A stretch of 64,000 nucleotides of DNA, taken from the NCBI GenBank assembly GCA_037447655.1, contig JBBHKE010003402.1:1-64000 (forward strand), in the 5' to 3' direction. Within the stretch, counting starts at the first letter, position 1, and each line of letters begins with the position of its first letter. Positions 13,126 through 25,088 of this stretch are shown here, piece after piece. A model generated the notes under the pieces. That model was not told the origin of the DNA. It searched no databases and saw only the letters and a list, made by a program, of their open reading frames with translations. The DNA comes from Zygnema cylindricum. Its lineage: Eukaryota; Streptophyta; Zygnematophyceae; Zygnematales; Zygnemataceae. The position numbers and the translations under genes are program-made.

Positions 13126-13689
13126 ATGTGGCCCATTACCACCTTTTTTGCGGCGAAAGCCAGAGCTCTCGCTGTAGTTTTCCCACATCCGGTTGAGGAG
13201 GAGATGGAGTGGGGCGAGCAAGAGGGAGAGGGAGAGGCAGGTGAAGGGATGGGATCACAAAATGATAACACCCTCATGGAAGATGGTGGGTCTGATTTTG
13301 GCTCCCCCCCAAATTCACCTCCGGACTCACCGCCAGACTCACCGCGTGTGGACCACGGTATCAGCCCGGTGGTGAGATGCAAGCTCCAACACGTGTTGAC
13401 AAAGGCCGCACGCGTTCGTGTAATCAATTGGATGATCGCGGATTGTAATGCAAACATGAAGGAGTGCCTTATACCGAGGACCTTCAACAAGTTTCTGGAA
13501 CACTTTACGGGCGAATATAATATAAGCAAGCAATATTACCTTTTTATTCTTACCTTATATGAGTTTTTACGGCTGCTTATATTGTGTGTCTCAATATAGT
13601 ATTCACTTATAATGTGACATTTTGTTTACCTCTACCTTTATGTGTTCGTTTTAATTTATATATATTTTTTCCTCGGCCCCACCGCATTA

Positions 13690-16530
13690 TCTTAATGTTG
13701 TTTTGTTGGATCCTCGTGCACCGTCGCGAAACAGCGACGACAGCGTGTCGTCCCTTGTGGTTGTAACATACTGATATGTTTAGCAGGCGGCCACATCGAA
13801 GCGCCGACGCGTGGATGAAGAAATCGAACTGGCGACGACAATTCGTTGTCGCGATAACGATAAAAATGACGAATTATAATAGCGAGCATAATATATATTA
13901 TTGTCCTTAGTTAGTTTAATAAATATGGACCTTTGTATGGTCGACGAGGCTTTGTCTTTGTCTCATTGTTGGAATCGCGGAATCATTATACCCCGTGATT
14001 TTTTTATTCAGTTTCGTTGTCACACTGCTGGATTTTCCAAAAAAAAAAAAAATAGGACGATTTTCCTTTAACGCGGACCAAACAATCTTTAAGTGTATTT
14101 TGCACGTCGTTGCCACCCTTGGAAACTTCTTAGCAGTGAGCCGCGACGTCTCCTTATTTCGTTTCGTCGTCACACTGTTGGAATGAACAAATTCATTAGA
14201 TAAGCGACCACTACGCGCCGTCGCGAACAATACATTCAACAAGTATATATCGAACGCATAGAATGTGTTAAAACCTCATGCGTCCTTTTTACGCACGACC
14301 TTTAATTTTCAAGACAAACTCCTGTGTTCCCTCGTCCTTTGGTGTAGCCGACTCTTCTCCTTCATTTTTTTGTCACGTATGGCTAATATACATGGACGGC
14401 AACAGCTAGTCGTATAGGCGATAGTGTAGTGTTTTACCGTATTGTCATCGCTACCCTCCATTACCTTGGCGCAATCTACGACGTCGACCAAGAGTAGAAA
14501 GGGAAGGAGTGGCGAAAGAAAACCCCATAAGGGAAAGGCAATCGCCGAGGGGGGTAGAGAGGGAAAGACATGGCCCGAAAACCATGATAGGAGTAAAGGG
14601 AACCGCGGAGGAATTAGCGAGAGAAAGGGAGGCGGCCACTTTGGTCCAAATCGGTTGGGTGCCGGCGGAGGGGAGGGATCATGAAAGGGAGGTGAGAGAA
14701 GAGGTAGAGGTGGAAGGATTGACACTGGTTGGGGGAGGAAGGGAAGAGACAAATTTGGAGGAGGTAGCAAATGAGGGGGTTTTACTGGAGGAGGGAAATG
14801 AGGAAAGGGGTGAATCGGTTGATGTGAGGAGGGGGGAGGCGGTAAAAAATGAGATAAATAGGGGAGAAAAAAATCCATTAGAGGAGGGTGGAAAGACAGT
14901 AATGGGTGTAGACGGAGGGGAGAAGGAGGCGACGGTAGAAGAGGGTGAGCGAAGTGAGGCACAGGAAAAGGTAGAGAAAAAATGTAAAAAAAAAAATTTA
15001 AAAATTCATACTTTTTGATGAGGGCGACGATGAGAAAAAAGGTGGAGGTTTTTCGGAAGAGAAGTTGTTGAGTGAGGAGAGGGAGGGGAAGACACAATTG
15101 GGAGAGGAAAGAAAGGGAAAGGAGGCGACGGTTGAAGAGGGTGGGTCGAGTGAGGTTAGGGGAAGATTAGGTAGAAAAAGCAGGACAATAAAAAAAAAAT
15201 CATACGGTTTTGTGAGACCGTGGAGGAGGAAAGAGTAGGGGGAGAGACGACGGTCGAGAAAGGTGGGGGGTTTGAAGCAGGGAGAAAGAAAGCTAGGAAG
15301 AAATAGATAGCAAAGGGTAAGCGTAAGGATAAATATGGCAATGACAAATCATACATCCCCTAGTCTTCGGATAGCGACGAGAGCATCGAGGATGGTGAAG
15401 AACCGCCGAAAGACAAACCCGAACCCGAAATTTTGGAATCCACCGATATCGTGGTGTGGAAAAACGAAGATGATCCCACCACCGAGGACGAACAAACCCC
15501 GGATAGTGAGGAAAAGCAACGAGAGGGGGAATTTGATGATGACGACGACGTGTTCGGGGCTCCTCCCACACCGACTAGGGAGAGAGCCATTATAATGGCT
15601 CCTCCGCATCCTGAACCTCCATACCCGGTTGAGCATCCCGATTGGTATTTTCCTCCTCCCACAGGAGAGGAGGAAATGGACAGTTTTGTGCCTCGACCCG
15701 AACATTAAATTCCGGTTGTCGAATGGCTGGAACATTGGAGGTATGGTGAACCCCGACCCCTAAACCCGGAAGCGAATCCTTTTCCACAAATTCTTGACAC
15801 CCCCCCCGATGTGAGCGCATATCCAACATGGCTGTTTATCTCGCTTGAGGACCGAGGCTCGACCTTTGCCCACATAATGTTATTTGATGCGACGGATCCC
15901 TGGATAACGTGGGTTATTCGTGGGGAGGAAGGTTTTCGGGTAAATGTACCAGAGTTGCTACGTCATCACCATCTGTGGGATCCCCGGCTATACAACATCC
16001 TAAAATATTGTCGAGTAACTCCCGAGGTACTTGCTCTCCGAGATGCTCGTACGACGATATTGCAAAAATGTCGCAATGTCAAAGTGCCACGCTCTCGCCT
16101 TTGGGAAATACAAAGGGTTCCGCCACCGTTTAGGCCACCTTCACCTCCAAGAGGAGAGGATTTGCCTTTTATAATCGCGGCACTCACTCAACAATTAGCG
16201 GCTCAACAGAAACGAATAAGAGCAGATCGAGAGCAATTGATGAGGCTCACACGGGCATTGTCGAAAAAAAAAACGCTAATTGGTATGTATTTTTTGCTAG
16301 TTGTTACTCCACTATATCACTTCCCATGTTTCACCCACTCACTTACTTGTTTAACATTTTTTTTGTCATTTGTGGTATGTTTGACATTGCGACGTCTTTA
16401 ACTCGTCGCTGAATCAACGACGACAATCTGTCGTCGTTGAGTCTTGAAATGGCTCCAAATAACCAAACCAACGACGAACAACAATGGTCGCTGACTTTAA
16501 CGACGATTACAGGTCGTTGTTGAACCAAAT
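13690..16530. repeat. Scattered CGACGA/TCGTCG mini-hairpins around transposase exons
   Basis: Short inverted repeats of one sequence type occur near 13,730, 13,845, 16,417-16,439 (arms AACGACGACA and TGTCGTCGTT with a 3-base loop), 16,470 and 16,500. They continue at 18.7-19.7 and 26.1-26.2 kb. They were not seen elsewhere in the window, which ties them to the DDE element. The intervening 14,440-15,330 is purine-rich low-complexity DNA. Confidence 0.65.
15433..16282 (+). pseudogene. Possible N-terminal exon with winged-helix-like segment, spliced to the transposase
   Basis: The frame starts acidic and Pro-rich, meets one in-frame TAA at 15,706, then continues: TDPWITWVIRGEEGFRVNV, LWDPRLYNILKYCRV, and a helix-forming end with many Gln, Arg and Lys. 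The pattern of Trp and Leu loosely recalls the DNA-binding domains of HSF or ETS proteins, but this is a weak visual similarity. The frame stops at a GTATGT donor at 16,283. Its phase fits exactly the acceptor at 16,613, giving a junction codon GAA that leads into EYQKTSRWWKGR of the transposase. It may therefore be a real transposase exon or an alternative first exon. Confidence 0.4.
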
Positions 16531-18682
16531 TTTATATGATATGTATAATTTTTTTATATAAGTTATGACTGACATGTTTTTTTGTTTTTTTTTTTCCTTT
16601 CTTTTCGTTGCAGAATACCAAAAAACAAGTCGGTGGTGGAAGGGCCGGGTTTTGACATTGAGAAACATACGGGCGACGACACATACTTTGTCGTCTGCGG
16701 GATTTAGACGAAGAAGTGTGGTGGTGACAAAGACACTGCCGGGTAAGTGGAGGAAGGAATTTCCATGGTTGACAGCAGTGCACTCGGAATTCGTGGAAGA
16801 GTTTTACCGCTTCAAGAAAGCGGGTATGAAAATGTCGCAAACCATTGTAGGGACCATGGCAGTTCATATCATTAAACGTATGAAGGAGGAGAATATGAGA
16901 CTATTCATCGACCAAAAGGGTAATGAGATAAAAATGAAAATAACAAAACGATTGACTCAACGGTTTTGCGAAAAACACAATATTGTGACGAGGCTCAAAA
17001 AGGAAAGTTATAATTAAGCCCGGAGAAGGAGGAAAACATCGAAAAAACAATTGCATACCACATGGGCGAATTAAAAAGAGGATTTTTATCGGGTAAGTTT
17101 TTTGAACATTTGTACAACTCATTGCTACATGCTGTAATATAAGTTACATATATTTTTTTAAATTGTATTTTCTAAGGATATAAATGCAAATAAGCGAATG
17201 AAAGTAGTTTCCCCTACCATCATATTTTCCAATGTTGTGTTTTTCTTACAATTTTATGTGTTATTGTCACTATAGGTCGCTACAACGAGGATCTAATTGA
17301 AAACATGGACGAGACCCACATGATTATAAATATGGATAAAAAAAAAACGTTGGGTTTTCGCGGAGATGAGGTGGTTAAATACGCGGATGTTGCTGGAGGT
17401 GGAGAGTCGATGACTTTGATGGTTCGACTCACGGGCGGAGTAAACGCTCGAATTGAATCTCCTATGTTAATCTTCGCCCACAAGCTCCGTAATTACCCGA
17501 TCAAGGGCGTCCACGATGACATACCATGTGTTTTTCTTTCCATATAAATCTTTTTCCTTATAAATATTGACTATATTGTCCCACTTATTCTCCTTTGTAC
17601 TCCACACCCAAAATATTATATATGGAGTGACATGTTGTTTATATTGATTTCTCTCTATACACTCGTCGCCCTCTCTCTCCCTCCCTCACCCAACATCTTT
17701 TCCCACTCTTTTCTGTAGGAGTTTGTTACTGTACCGGGCCGAAAGGTTTGAACGACAAGACGGTCTTCCCGCAATGGATCGCAAAACCGAGGTCATACTA
17801 AGGAGAACGCGATGGGCGTGAAAAGGTTATATTTGTGGACAATTGTGGCGGTCACAATATGTCCGAGGAATTAAACACCGCTTTACGCGCAAAGAGAACA
17901 ACACTCCATTTTTTTCATCCGTGTGCAACGCATTTAGTGCAACCTGCCGATTCATTTGTAATTTCTAAAATCAAAGAGGTGTGGTCAAGAAAATGGGAAG
18001 ATTAGAAGATGAAGGGGTTGGAGAGCCACAAATGGTCTTTACCTAGGGGCCAAGAATGGTCTGGTAAGTTAGTTAGACCGGGGAAAGCCTTTTTCTTAAA
18101 GTTGGCACGCGATTCGATACGAGAAGTGAACGAAGTGAAGGACAAAAATGGCATGGGATATGCACGCAAGGCGATGATCCAATGTGGATTGTCATTAAAG
18201 CATGCTTACGCAAGAGTTGCAAGTCATAATTATGAAATGGCGAAATCATTTTTGGTGCCACCTCTTTTGGTTTCTGCACGGGATCTACTCCAACTACTTC
18301 GAGAGGCCGACATTCAAGAAGATGAAGCCAGTCTTGACGAAGACTTAGAGGAAAACAGTGATTATGAGGCAATTTTTAGAGAGGTGGTTTAATTGGGAGT
18401 GGCGGTATAATGGATAATGGGCTGTTTTGATAACTTTTTACTAATAGTGTGTGATTTTTTTTTTTTAAGTTTTTTATTAATAGGTTAATACATTTACTTT
18501 TCTTTTATTGCAGTATGCAATATACATTGTATTTTTTTCTTTGACGTTGAATATTATATATCTCTGTTTCATTTTCTGTTTTCATATTGTTTACGATACC
18601 TGAATGGCCCAAAATGTGGATGAAATGTATTTTTAGTGAATGTGTAAATTCGTATCTATATTTGGATTTTCATGCTCCCATT

Positions 18683-18766
18683 CAGCGACGTCACATTGTG
18701 GTCGCCCATTGGCCGAATGTGAAATAAACCATTAAGCGACGACACAACATCGTCGCTGGATGGTAG
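18683..18766. repeat. Pair of GCGACGA...TCGTCGC hairpins
   Basis: Two units follow the end of the transposase: TTCAGCGACGTC...GGTCGCCCATTGG and CCATTAAGCGACGACA...TCGTCGCTGGATGG. The second has arms extended by CCAT/ATGG. Equivalent units occur in every monomer of the tandem repeat that follows. Confidence 0.7.
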
Positions 18767-19039
18767 ATATTATATTATGACATAAAAACAACAACGATAA
18801 GACAGAGAGTGATATGAAATAGCGAGAAAATGTCATAGAAATGATCATAAATATATAAAATTAATAGGATAGAGACGAATAGGAAAATGAAGAATGAAAA
18901 ATAAAAAATGTGAAACATAAAAACACAAGTCGGATAACATGAGGGCAAGATGGTCGGTTATTACGGTTAAGTTCAAAAGTAAACGTAGATGAAAATTATG
19001 GGACAAATAATAATGTGATGGAGAAATGGATCCCGATAT

Positions 19040-19728
19040 CTTGTGTTAACTCAATGTCGGTGCTGAATGGTGAAAAGGTCATACATGGCGCTGAGCGACG
19101 AGACGTTTTTGTCGTTGATTGGCTGGAAAGTAACACATACCATCCAACGTTGAGACGGTTTCGTCGCTAATTACCTCTAGGGAGACAGATAGATAGTAAA
19201 AAGAGAGAACGATATATTATGTTGACACAATTTCGGTGCTGAATGGTGAAAGAGTCATACATGGTGTTGAGCGACGAGACATTCTCCTCATTGAGTGGCA
19301 GGAAAGTAACACATACCATCCAACGACGAGACAGTCTCGTGGCTAATTTTCTCTAGGGAGTCTTGTCGCTATTTATCTCTAGGGAGACAGATAGACAGTA
19401 AAAAGAGAGAACGACATATTCTGTTGACACAATGTCGGTGGTCAATGGTGAAAAAATCATACATGGCGTTGAGCGACGAGACGTTCTCGTCCTTGACTAA
19501 CAGGAAAGTAACACATACCATCCATCGACGGGACTGTCTAGTCGCTAATTACCTCTAGGGAGACAGATCGGCAGTAAAAAGAGAGAACGACATCTTTTGT
19601 TGACTAAATGTCGGTGCTGAATGTTGAAAAAGTCATACATCGAGTTGAGCAACGAGACGTTCTCGTTGTTGACTGGCACGAAAGTAACACATACCATCCA
19701 GCGACGAGACAGTCTCGTCGCTAATTAA
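19040..19728. repeat. Tandem repeat of about 176 bp, four monomers, two hairpins each
   Basis: The word CGGTGCTGAATGGTGAAA recurs at spacings of 176, 202 and 176 bases. The 202 unit has a 26-base partial duplication of GTCGCTAATT...CTCTAGGG. Each monomer carries two inverted repeats of the GCGACGAGAC...GTCTCGTCGC type and the phrase CTCTAGGGAGACAGATAG. The last monomer is cut by the copia insertion and resumes at 25,089. Confidence 0.85.
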
Positions 19729-19948
19729 TGAAACTCTGAGACCTCCATAAGTCCTCAGAGTGGACAGCTTCTAAGAAGCCTTTAGGATAACCCTGACCCC
19801 TTTTTGTTTCAGCAAGAACAACTGCCACCCTGGTAGACAAAAACTCTGACAAACTTCACCCCTGTGTAGGCAAGACTCCCCTGAGTCGATAGCAAAAAGA
19901 ATCTCTGAATTTGCTCCCCTGAGCAGTTAGTTATGGAGGGTAAAAGTT
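19729..19948 (-). repeat. 3' LTR remnant of copia element 1
   Basis: These bases match 24,034-24,253 of the 5' LTR (same CTCTGAGACCTCCATAAG start, a few differences). Similarity stops where the RNase H coding sequence begins, so the first 800 or so bases of this LTR and the end of pol are deleted. Confidence 0.85.
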
Positions 19949-22900
19949 GACCGAAGCTCACCAAGCAAAGACTTGACCCACATCAATTCTTTTACAGCAG
20001 AGCAAGAGGCCATATACTCAGCCTCTATGGTGGACTGAGCAATAACTTTTTGCTATTTGCTACTCCAACAGCAAGCCCCATCAACCACATGTAATACATA
20101 TCCAGAAGTGAATCTCCTCATCGGAGCATCACCATAATTGGCATCACTCCAAGTAGTGATGTCAGTATTCTCCCCACACAAATGCAACCATAGATCCCTA
20201 GTTCCTATCAAATATCTAAGGACTCTTTTAGCTGCCTCCCAATCCCTCTTAGTGGGAGCATTTAGACTTCTACTCAGCACTCCTACAGCTGCAGCTAAAT
20301 CCGACCGGGTACATTTCATAAAATAGATTAGACTTCCCACTACTTGCCTATAACGAATAGTCTGCATGAACTTCTGTTCATCAAGAGATAATTTCTCGTC
20401 TAAGACTATGACTCCTTCTTCCTCACTCCCCTCACTTCCCTTCTTTAACTCCATTGGAGTTGTACAACTATTAGCTTTATCCATCTGAAATGTTTCAAGC
20501 ATGTTCCCTATTGCTTCCTTTTGAGTCAATCTTATAATTTTTCTTTTTCGGTCTCTCTCTACTTGAATTCCCAAAATATATTTTGCTTCCCCTTTATCCT
20601 TCATTTCATATCTCCCCTTAAGATCGGTTTTCGGTTTATTAATTTTTTCCATTGATTTAATTAAAACAAACAAATCATCAACATAAATTGCAATAAATAT
20701 AAAACCTTCCTCATCTTCGAAAACATAGATTGAGTGATCTGAGCTGATCCGGATATATCCCGATCGGTAAGAAACTCATCAAGCTTCTTATTCCACTGTC
20801 GAGGCGCCTGTTTCAAACCATAAAGAGATTTAATCAGCCGACATACCTTACTCTCCTCTCCTTCCTCCACAAACCCTTCGGGTTGTCGCATGAAGATCTC
20901 CTTTTCCAATTCTCCATGCAAAAAGGTTGTTTTGATGTCCATCTGGTGCACTTCTATGTCTTCCGCTGCTGCCAGACTGAGAAGTATGCGGAGGGAGGGA
21001 AATCTGACGACTGGGGCAAAGGTTCCCTCGTAGTCAATTCCTTCTTTTTGTGTAAATCCCTTTGCCACTAATTTGGCCTTGTAGCGCTCGATTGTGTTAT
21101 CTGGGTTTAGTTTTTATTTGAAAACCCATTACAACCAATTCGTTTTCGGTTAGGTGGACAATCCACCAGCTCCCAAGTATCGGCTGCCACAATTGAGGCC
21201 ATCTCTTCATTGATGGCTGTCTTCCACTGGTTTCTTTCTGGACACGTCATCGCCTCTCCATAAGTCTGAGTTTCATCTTGATGAGATAGTTTTGTTACCT
21301 TGTTATTAACATGTTTTTCTTGCAATATTTTGCTACTTCTCCTCCCCCCCTCAAAATCTGAGGCCGGAATAGATGGTTCTGGTGGATTCTTTCGAACAAT
21401 CTCGGCTTCTCCCCTATCCCTTGATTCCGAATCAATTTCAAACATGTCTTCCACTTCGGGTAGAGTTGTCACTGGAGGTTCCACAGCCGAGTCGTTTTCG
21501 GTCTGATTTGTACCTGCAAGAATGTCATCTTTTCTAAAACCTGGATAGTTAGGAAGCTCAAAGTCATCGGAATTTTCTGACTCAAATCTGATTTTTACTG
21601 ACTTTGTATATTTGAAGGGATCTGGGATCCACAGACTTTCCTTTATCCATAACTACTAGATGCTTTACTAAGATTATATCTTCCTTTTTTAGATCGTAAA
21701 CTCTATATCGTTTAACATCCTCATCATATCCTCATAAGTATCCCGGTTTTCCTTTATGATCTAGCTTCCAATTAGACCGATATGTATCTAGACTGAATAC
21801 TTGACTGCCGAAAACCTTTAAGTGAGATATGTCTGGTTTCTGGCGTGTCCATCTCTCATAAGGTGTTTGATCTTTTATAGCTGAAGTTAGAACTATATTT
21901 TTGAGGTAATTAGCACAGTTTATTGCTTCTGCCCAAAACGTTTTTCCTATCTTCTTATATGACAAAATACTTCCAGCACTATCACTTAGTGTTCTATTTA
22001 ACCTTTCAGCTACCCCATTCTGTTCCGGGTTTTTGGAACTGTCTTTTGGTGTTGGACCCCATCTTCTCTCAAAAAATCCTCAAACAGGTTAGAAGTATAC
22101 TCTCCACCATTGTCACTCCTTATTCTCTTGATTGGAGTTTCATGGAGTTTTTCGCTCCATGCTTTATATTGCCTAAAACAATCCTGAGCTTCGGACTTGC
22201 TTTTCAAAAAATACACTCGGGAATACCGAGACCAATCATCAGTGATAGTCATCATAAATCTCTTCCCCCCTCTGGTGAGGGCACTTTAGCCGGTCCCCAA
22301 ATATCTGTCTGTACTAGATCTAGATTTTTCTCTCTCTTATAGGTGGTTGTTTTAGGAAAGGGTAATCTGTGTGCTTTACCTTGAGCACATTCACTACAAT
22401 CACTTATATTATCACTCTCATTGAACTTAATCCCTTCCACCACTCCCATCTTTTTCATCTCTCGTAACTTATCTAGATTTACATGCCCAAGCCTCTTTTG
22501 CCACATCATAATATCATGAACACCAGCATAATAAAGTTTCTTCGTTTCATTACTTAAAATTAGCCTAAACATTCCATGGCTACCTTTTTCAACAATGAAA
22601 TAGACATCCTCCTCAAAACTAGCAGTAAAGACTCCTTCCTTAGCGCTAGTAAAAAAACCCTTATCATCTAATACAGATGTAGAGATGTGGTTTTTGTTCA
22701 GCACCGGAATAAACAATACATCGGAGAATGTTACTATGGATGTCTTTCCTTCTACTAACACTTTTAGATCTACCGATCCTATAAGAGTAGTGGTGACTAT
22801 CCTCCCATCCCCGTACTCTATCTCTACGGTGGGAATCTTTCTTATCTTAGTGAACAGTTGCCTATCCTTACACATGTGCATAGAGGCACGTGAATCTATA

Positions 22901-24053
22901 ATCAAGCTTGCTTCACCTTTCAATCCAACGTAAGCAGATTTCTGCCTTCGTGGAATTTCCACCTCGTTTTTCGCCTCCAACTCCTCATCCAAAAAGAGCT
23001 CATCGTCCACGTCCTCGGATTCCGACTCATGTACTTGTGTCACAAGGGCCTTTTTCTTTCCTTTTGAGGTACCACCGGTCTGCCCCTCCTTTAATTGAAG
23101 CTCGGTTAGCTTAGTGCCCTCTGCCATATAGTGACCCAGTTTCTTGAAAATATGACATAAACCTTTGGGAGCCTTTGGCCCGAACTCGTCGGCCTCATTT
23201 TTCTGCTCCCTTCCCCCATAGTTTCCGACCAGTTTCCGGGAATCATTGTTCCTCGAATCGGTCGAAGTTGCCAAGGCTTGGCCACTCTTTCCTCCCCTTC
23301 GGATCTCAATCGTATTCTCCCGAACGAGAATCATTCATACCACTGAGTTTCATATCCACCTTGAGTCCGGCAAGTCCTGCACACGGTTGACTATGTTCTC
23401 GATTTCATCGGGTAACTTCATCCGTAAACAATTAACCTTTTCCTTTTCACTAAAATCTTTTCCTGCACTCTCTAGCTCCATGAAGAGTGTAGCAAGCTCA
23501 TTGCAAAAATCCAACATTTTCCCCCTTTTGTATACATATTCCTTAACTTTCTAATCAGCCAGCTGTTGATGTTGAATCGTACCACTTCGGTACATCTCTA
23601 TGAGAGCCATCCAAAGATCGGATGCCCTTTCTACATGCAAATGAGGACATACAAGTCCTTGAGTGAGATGGCGTACGATGAAGTGCTTTGCCGCCATATT
23701 GTTGAAATCCCAGGTTTCAGTATCATTGTCCTCGTTCTCGGAATATGTGACATGAATGCTGAACTAGTTGCTATTGGTGTGGTCATCTCCTTCTTCGCTC
23801 CTTTGTCCACCACCTCTCCTTCCTTTGTCTCCTCCGTTGAAGATGGACCTGCTTTCTTTGTGAATCTGCTTCCTCCAAACCATGGAGGAATTCCAAGACT
23901 TGATGGACGCCCCAATCGTCCACTCACTATCCCCCAAAACATTTTTTCGCATAGAGCTCCTATCATCATACTTTCCCAATATATGAATCTAGTTTCATTA
24001 AAGATTGGTACCCTAGAGGGTGGGCCCATAACCTGAAACTCTGAGACCTCCAT
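19949..24053 (-). pseudogene. copia gag-pol, frameshifted and with stops
   Basis: From 24,053 downward: gag (MGPPSRVPIFNETRFIYWE); a degenerate zinc knuckle (CHIFKKLGHYMAEG, key Cys lost); protease with DSR in place of the catalytic DSG; the GAG-pre-integrase segment (MMWQKRLGHVNLDKLREM); an integrase core (TDIWGP, SDNGGEY); a central integrase part (TPYERWTRQKPDISHLKVFGSQ); RT (QMDIKTTFLHGELEKEIFM, LYGLKQAPRQW, and YVDDLF in a shifted frame); then RNase H (YGDAPMRRFTSGYVL, TIEAEYMA). Frames change near 23.4, 22.25, 21.7, 21.1 and 20.67 kb, and a TAG interrupts RNase H near 20,053. No functional polyprotein can be made from this copy. Confidence 0.88.
24019..24033 (-). other. Primer binding site matching initiator tRNA-Met anticodon arm
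   Basis: The plus strand reads GGTGGGCCCATAACC, directly beside the LTR boundary at 24,034. As I remember plant initiator tRNA-Met, this is exactly its anticodon stem-loop, so the minus (genomic RNA) strand could pair with a half-tRNA primer ending there. Ordinary plant copia elements pair with the 3' end of this tRNA. The same bases also encode the MGPP of gag. Confidence 0.75.
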
Positions 24054-25088
24054 AAGTCCTCAGAGTGGACAGCTTCCAAGAAGCCTCTAGGATAACCCTG
24101 ACCCTTTTATGTTTCAGCAAGAACAACTGCCACCCAGGCAGACAAAAACTCTGACCAACTTCACCCCTATGAAGGCAAGACTCCCTTGAGTCGATAGCAA
24201 AAAGAATCTCTGAATTTGCTCCTCGAGCAGCTAGTTATGGAGGGTCAAAGTTGACCTTTTGTACAGAAGCTCTGTGGGAGAGAGGGTCCTATCTCCTAAT
24301 TTTTCTAAGTCCTATCTCTCTCACAGACTCTATCTACTGATGTACGGAGCCAATCAGATTACTCCTCTGTACACAAAAGTACAGCTGCCGGTGTACTTTC
24401 TGTACGGATATTGTACGACATGGCCTAAATGTCGACACAGGTCATATCCGGATTCGATGCCGTAATCTCCGGAGATACTACGATCCAATGTAATTTTGCC
24501 ACGTGTCATCCGATGTGGCGATGACCACAAACCGCCGAAAACCTCTTCCGCGATCTCGGAGTTAATTTCGGCCGTCCAATTAAATTCACATTTAATCGTT
24601 GCCGGAATGAATACATGCGCGGTATTAGTTTTGGTAGAGAAATAAATGCGCGGTATTCGTTTCTTATCCTTACCGTAATCCGTACTTTTACATTACTGGA
24701 TATATGTCCCCGTAAAACTATTTTAGTTAAATGAACTATCCTACGTATAAATGTTTAATTAATTATCAAACCCATGTAGTACGTAACAATAACTCTAGAG
24801 CTAACGGTTTAAAGCTACTGGCTACCGACTGATTTCCTGCCGACAGGTTGCAGGTTAAAATCCTGGAGGTGGCACATATAATTTTAGTAAATAAACCCCT
24901 ACTAATATTTATATCCCGTAAACCTTTGGATAGCCTAGGTAGCCATGGCTCTAGCTTCCTCTTCAATTTCTCATTGACTGCGACAAGTTTGAGAGTTGGA
25001 GAGAGAAGTTAGAGGTAGACTGCCTCGACTTCTTTCTATATTTCTATTCAGACCTAGAAAATTCTTTAAAAGAACATTAATTTCTACA
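24034..25088 (-). repeat. 5' LTR of copia element 1
   Basis: 1,055 bases with TG...CA ends on the minus strand. It shares blocks with the other LTRs of the family: the ends near CCATGGCTCTAGC, the tRNA-like unit, and CCATAACT...CTCTGAGG. It is more diverged from them than they are from each other, so it represents an older subfamily. Confidence 0.85.
24795..24867 (+). other. tRNA-like (pol III type) unit inside the LTR, antisense
   Basis: TAGAGCTAACGG followed by TTTAAAGC resembles an A box, and GGTTAAAATCC about 50 bases later resembles a B box set in a CAGG...CCTG stem with a 7-base loop. The unit is on the strand opposite to LTR transcription. Equivalents occur in the other family LTRs. 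Confidence 0.5.

Larger units (their letters stand above)
13126..18392 (+). pseudogene. Decayed pogo/CENPB-type DDE transposase gene with introns
   Basis: Pieces in order: 13,126 to about 13,515 (acidic, Pro-rich, then an HTH-like part with VINWMIADCNANM and FLEHFTGEYN); 16,614-17,092 (TSRWWKGR, ITKRLTQRFCEKHNIV); 17,276-17,527 (NMDETHMIINMDKKKTLGFRG); and 17,719-18,392 (VDNCGGH, HPCATHLVQPADSF). The three acidic residues of the DDE core are all visible (MDET, VDNC, PADSF). A very similar architecture is known to me from DDE_1 proteins abundant in oomycetes. The introns at 17,093-17,275 and 17,528-17,718 have usable borders. Decay: a frameshift near 17,010, a TGA formed across the last junction, TAA at 17,799 and TAG at 18,003. 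It cannot encode active transposase as read. Mini-hairpins surround it. Confidence 0.8.
19729..25088 (-). mobile_element. Ty1-copia LTR retrotransposon 1, degenerate
   Basis: The element lies on the minus strand between identical 5-bp target duplications, ATTAA at 19,724-19,728 and 25,089-25,093. On the plus strand it starts TGAAACTCTGAG and ends TTTCTACA, so the minus-strand LTR begins TGTAGAAATTAA and ends GAGTTTCA. The 5' LTR (24,034-25,088) is complete. The 3' LTR is reduced to about 220 bases, joined directly to the end of RNase H, which shows an internal deletion. The coding region has gag, protease, integrase, RT and RNase H in copia order. Confidence 0.9.

Noticed and set aside
14309-15097. 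262-codon minus-strand frame rich in Pro and Leu
   Set aside because: It mirrors the purine-rich stretch of the plus strand within the DDE transposon; composition is low-complexity and no start or domain is convincing.
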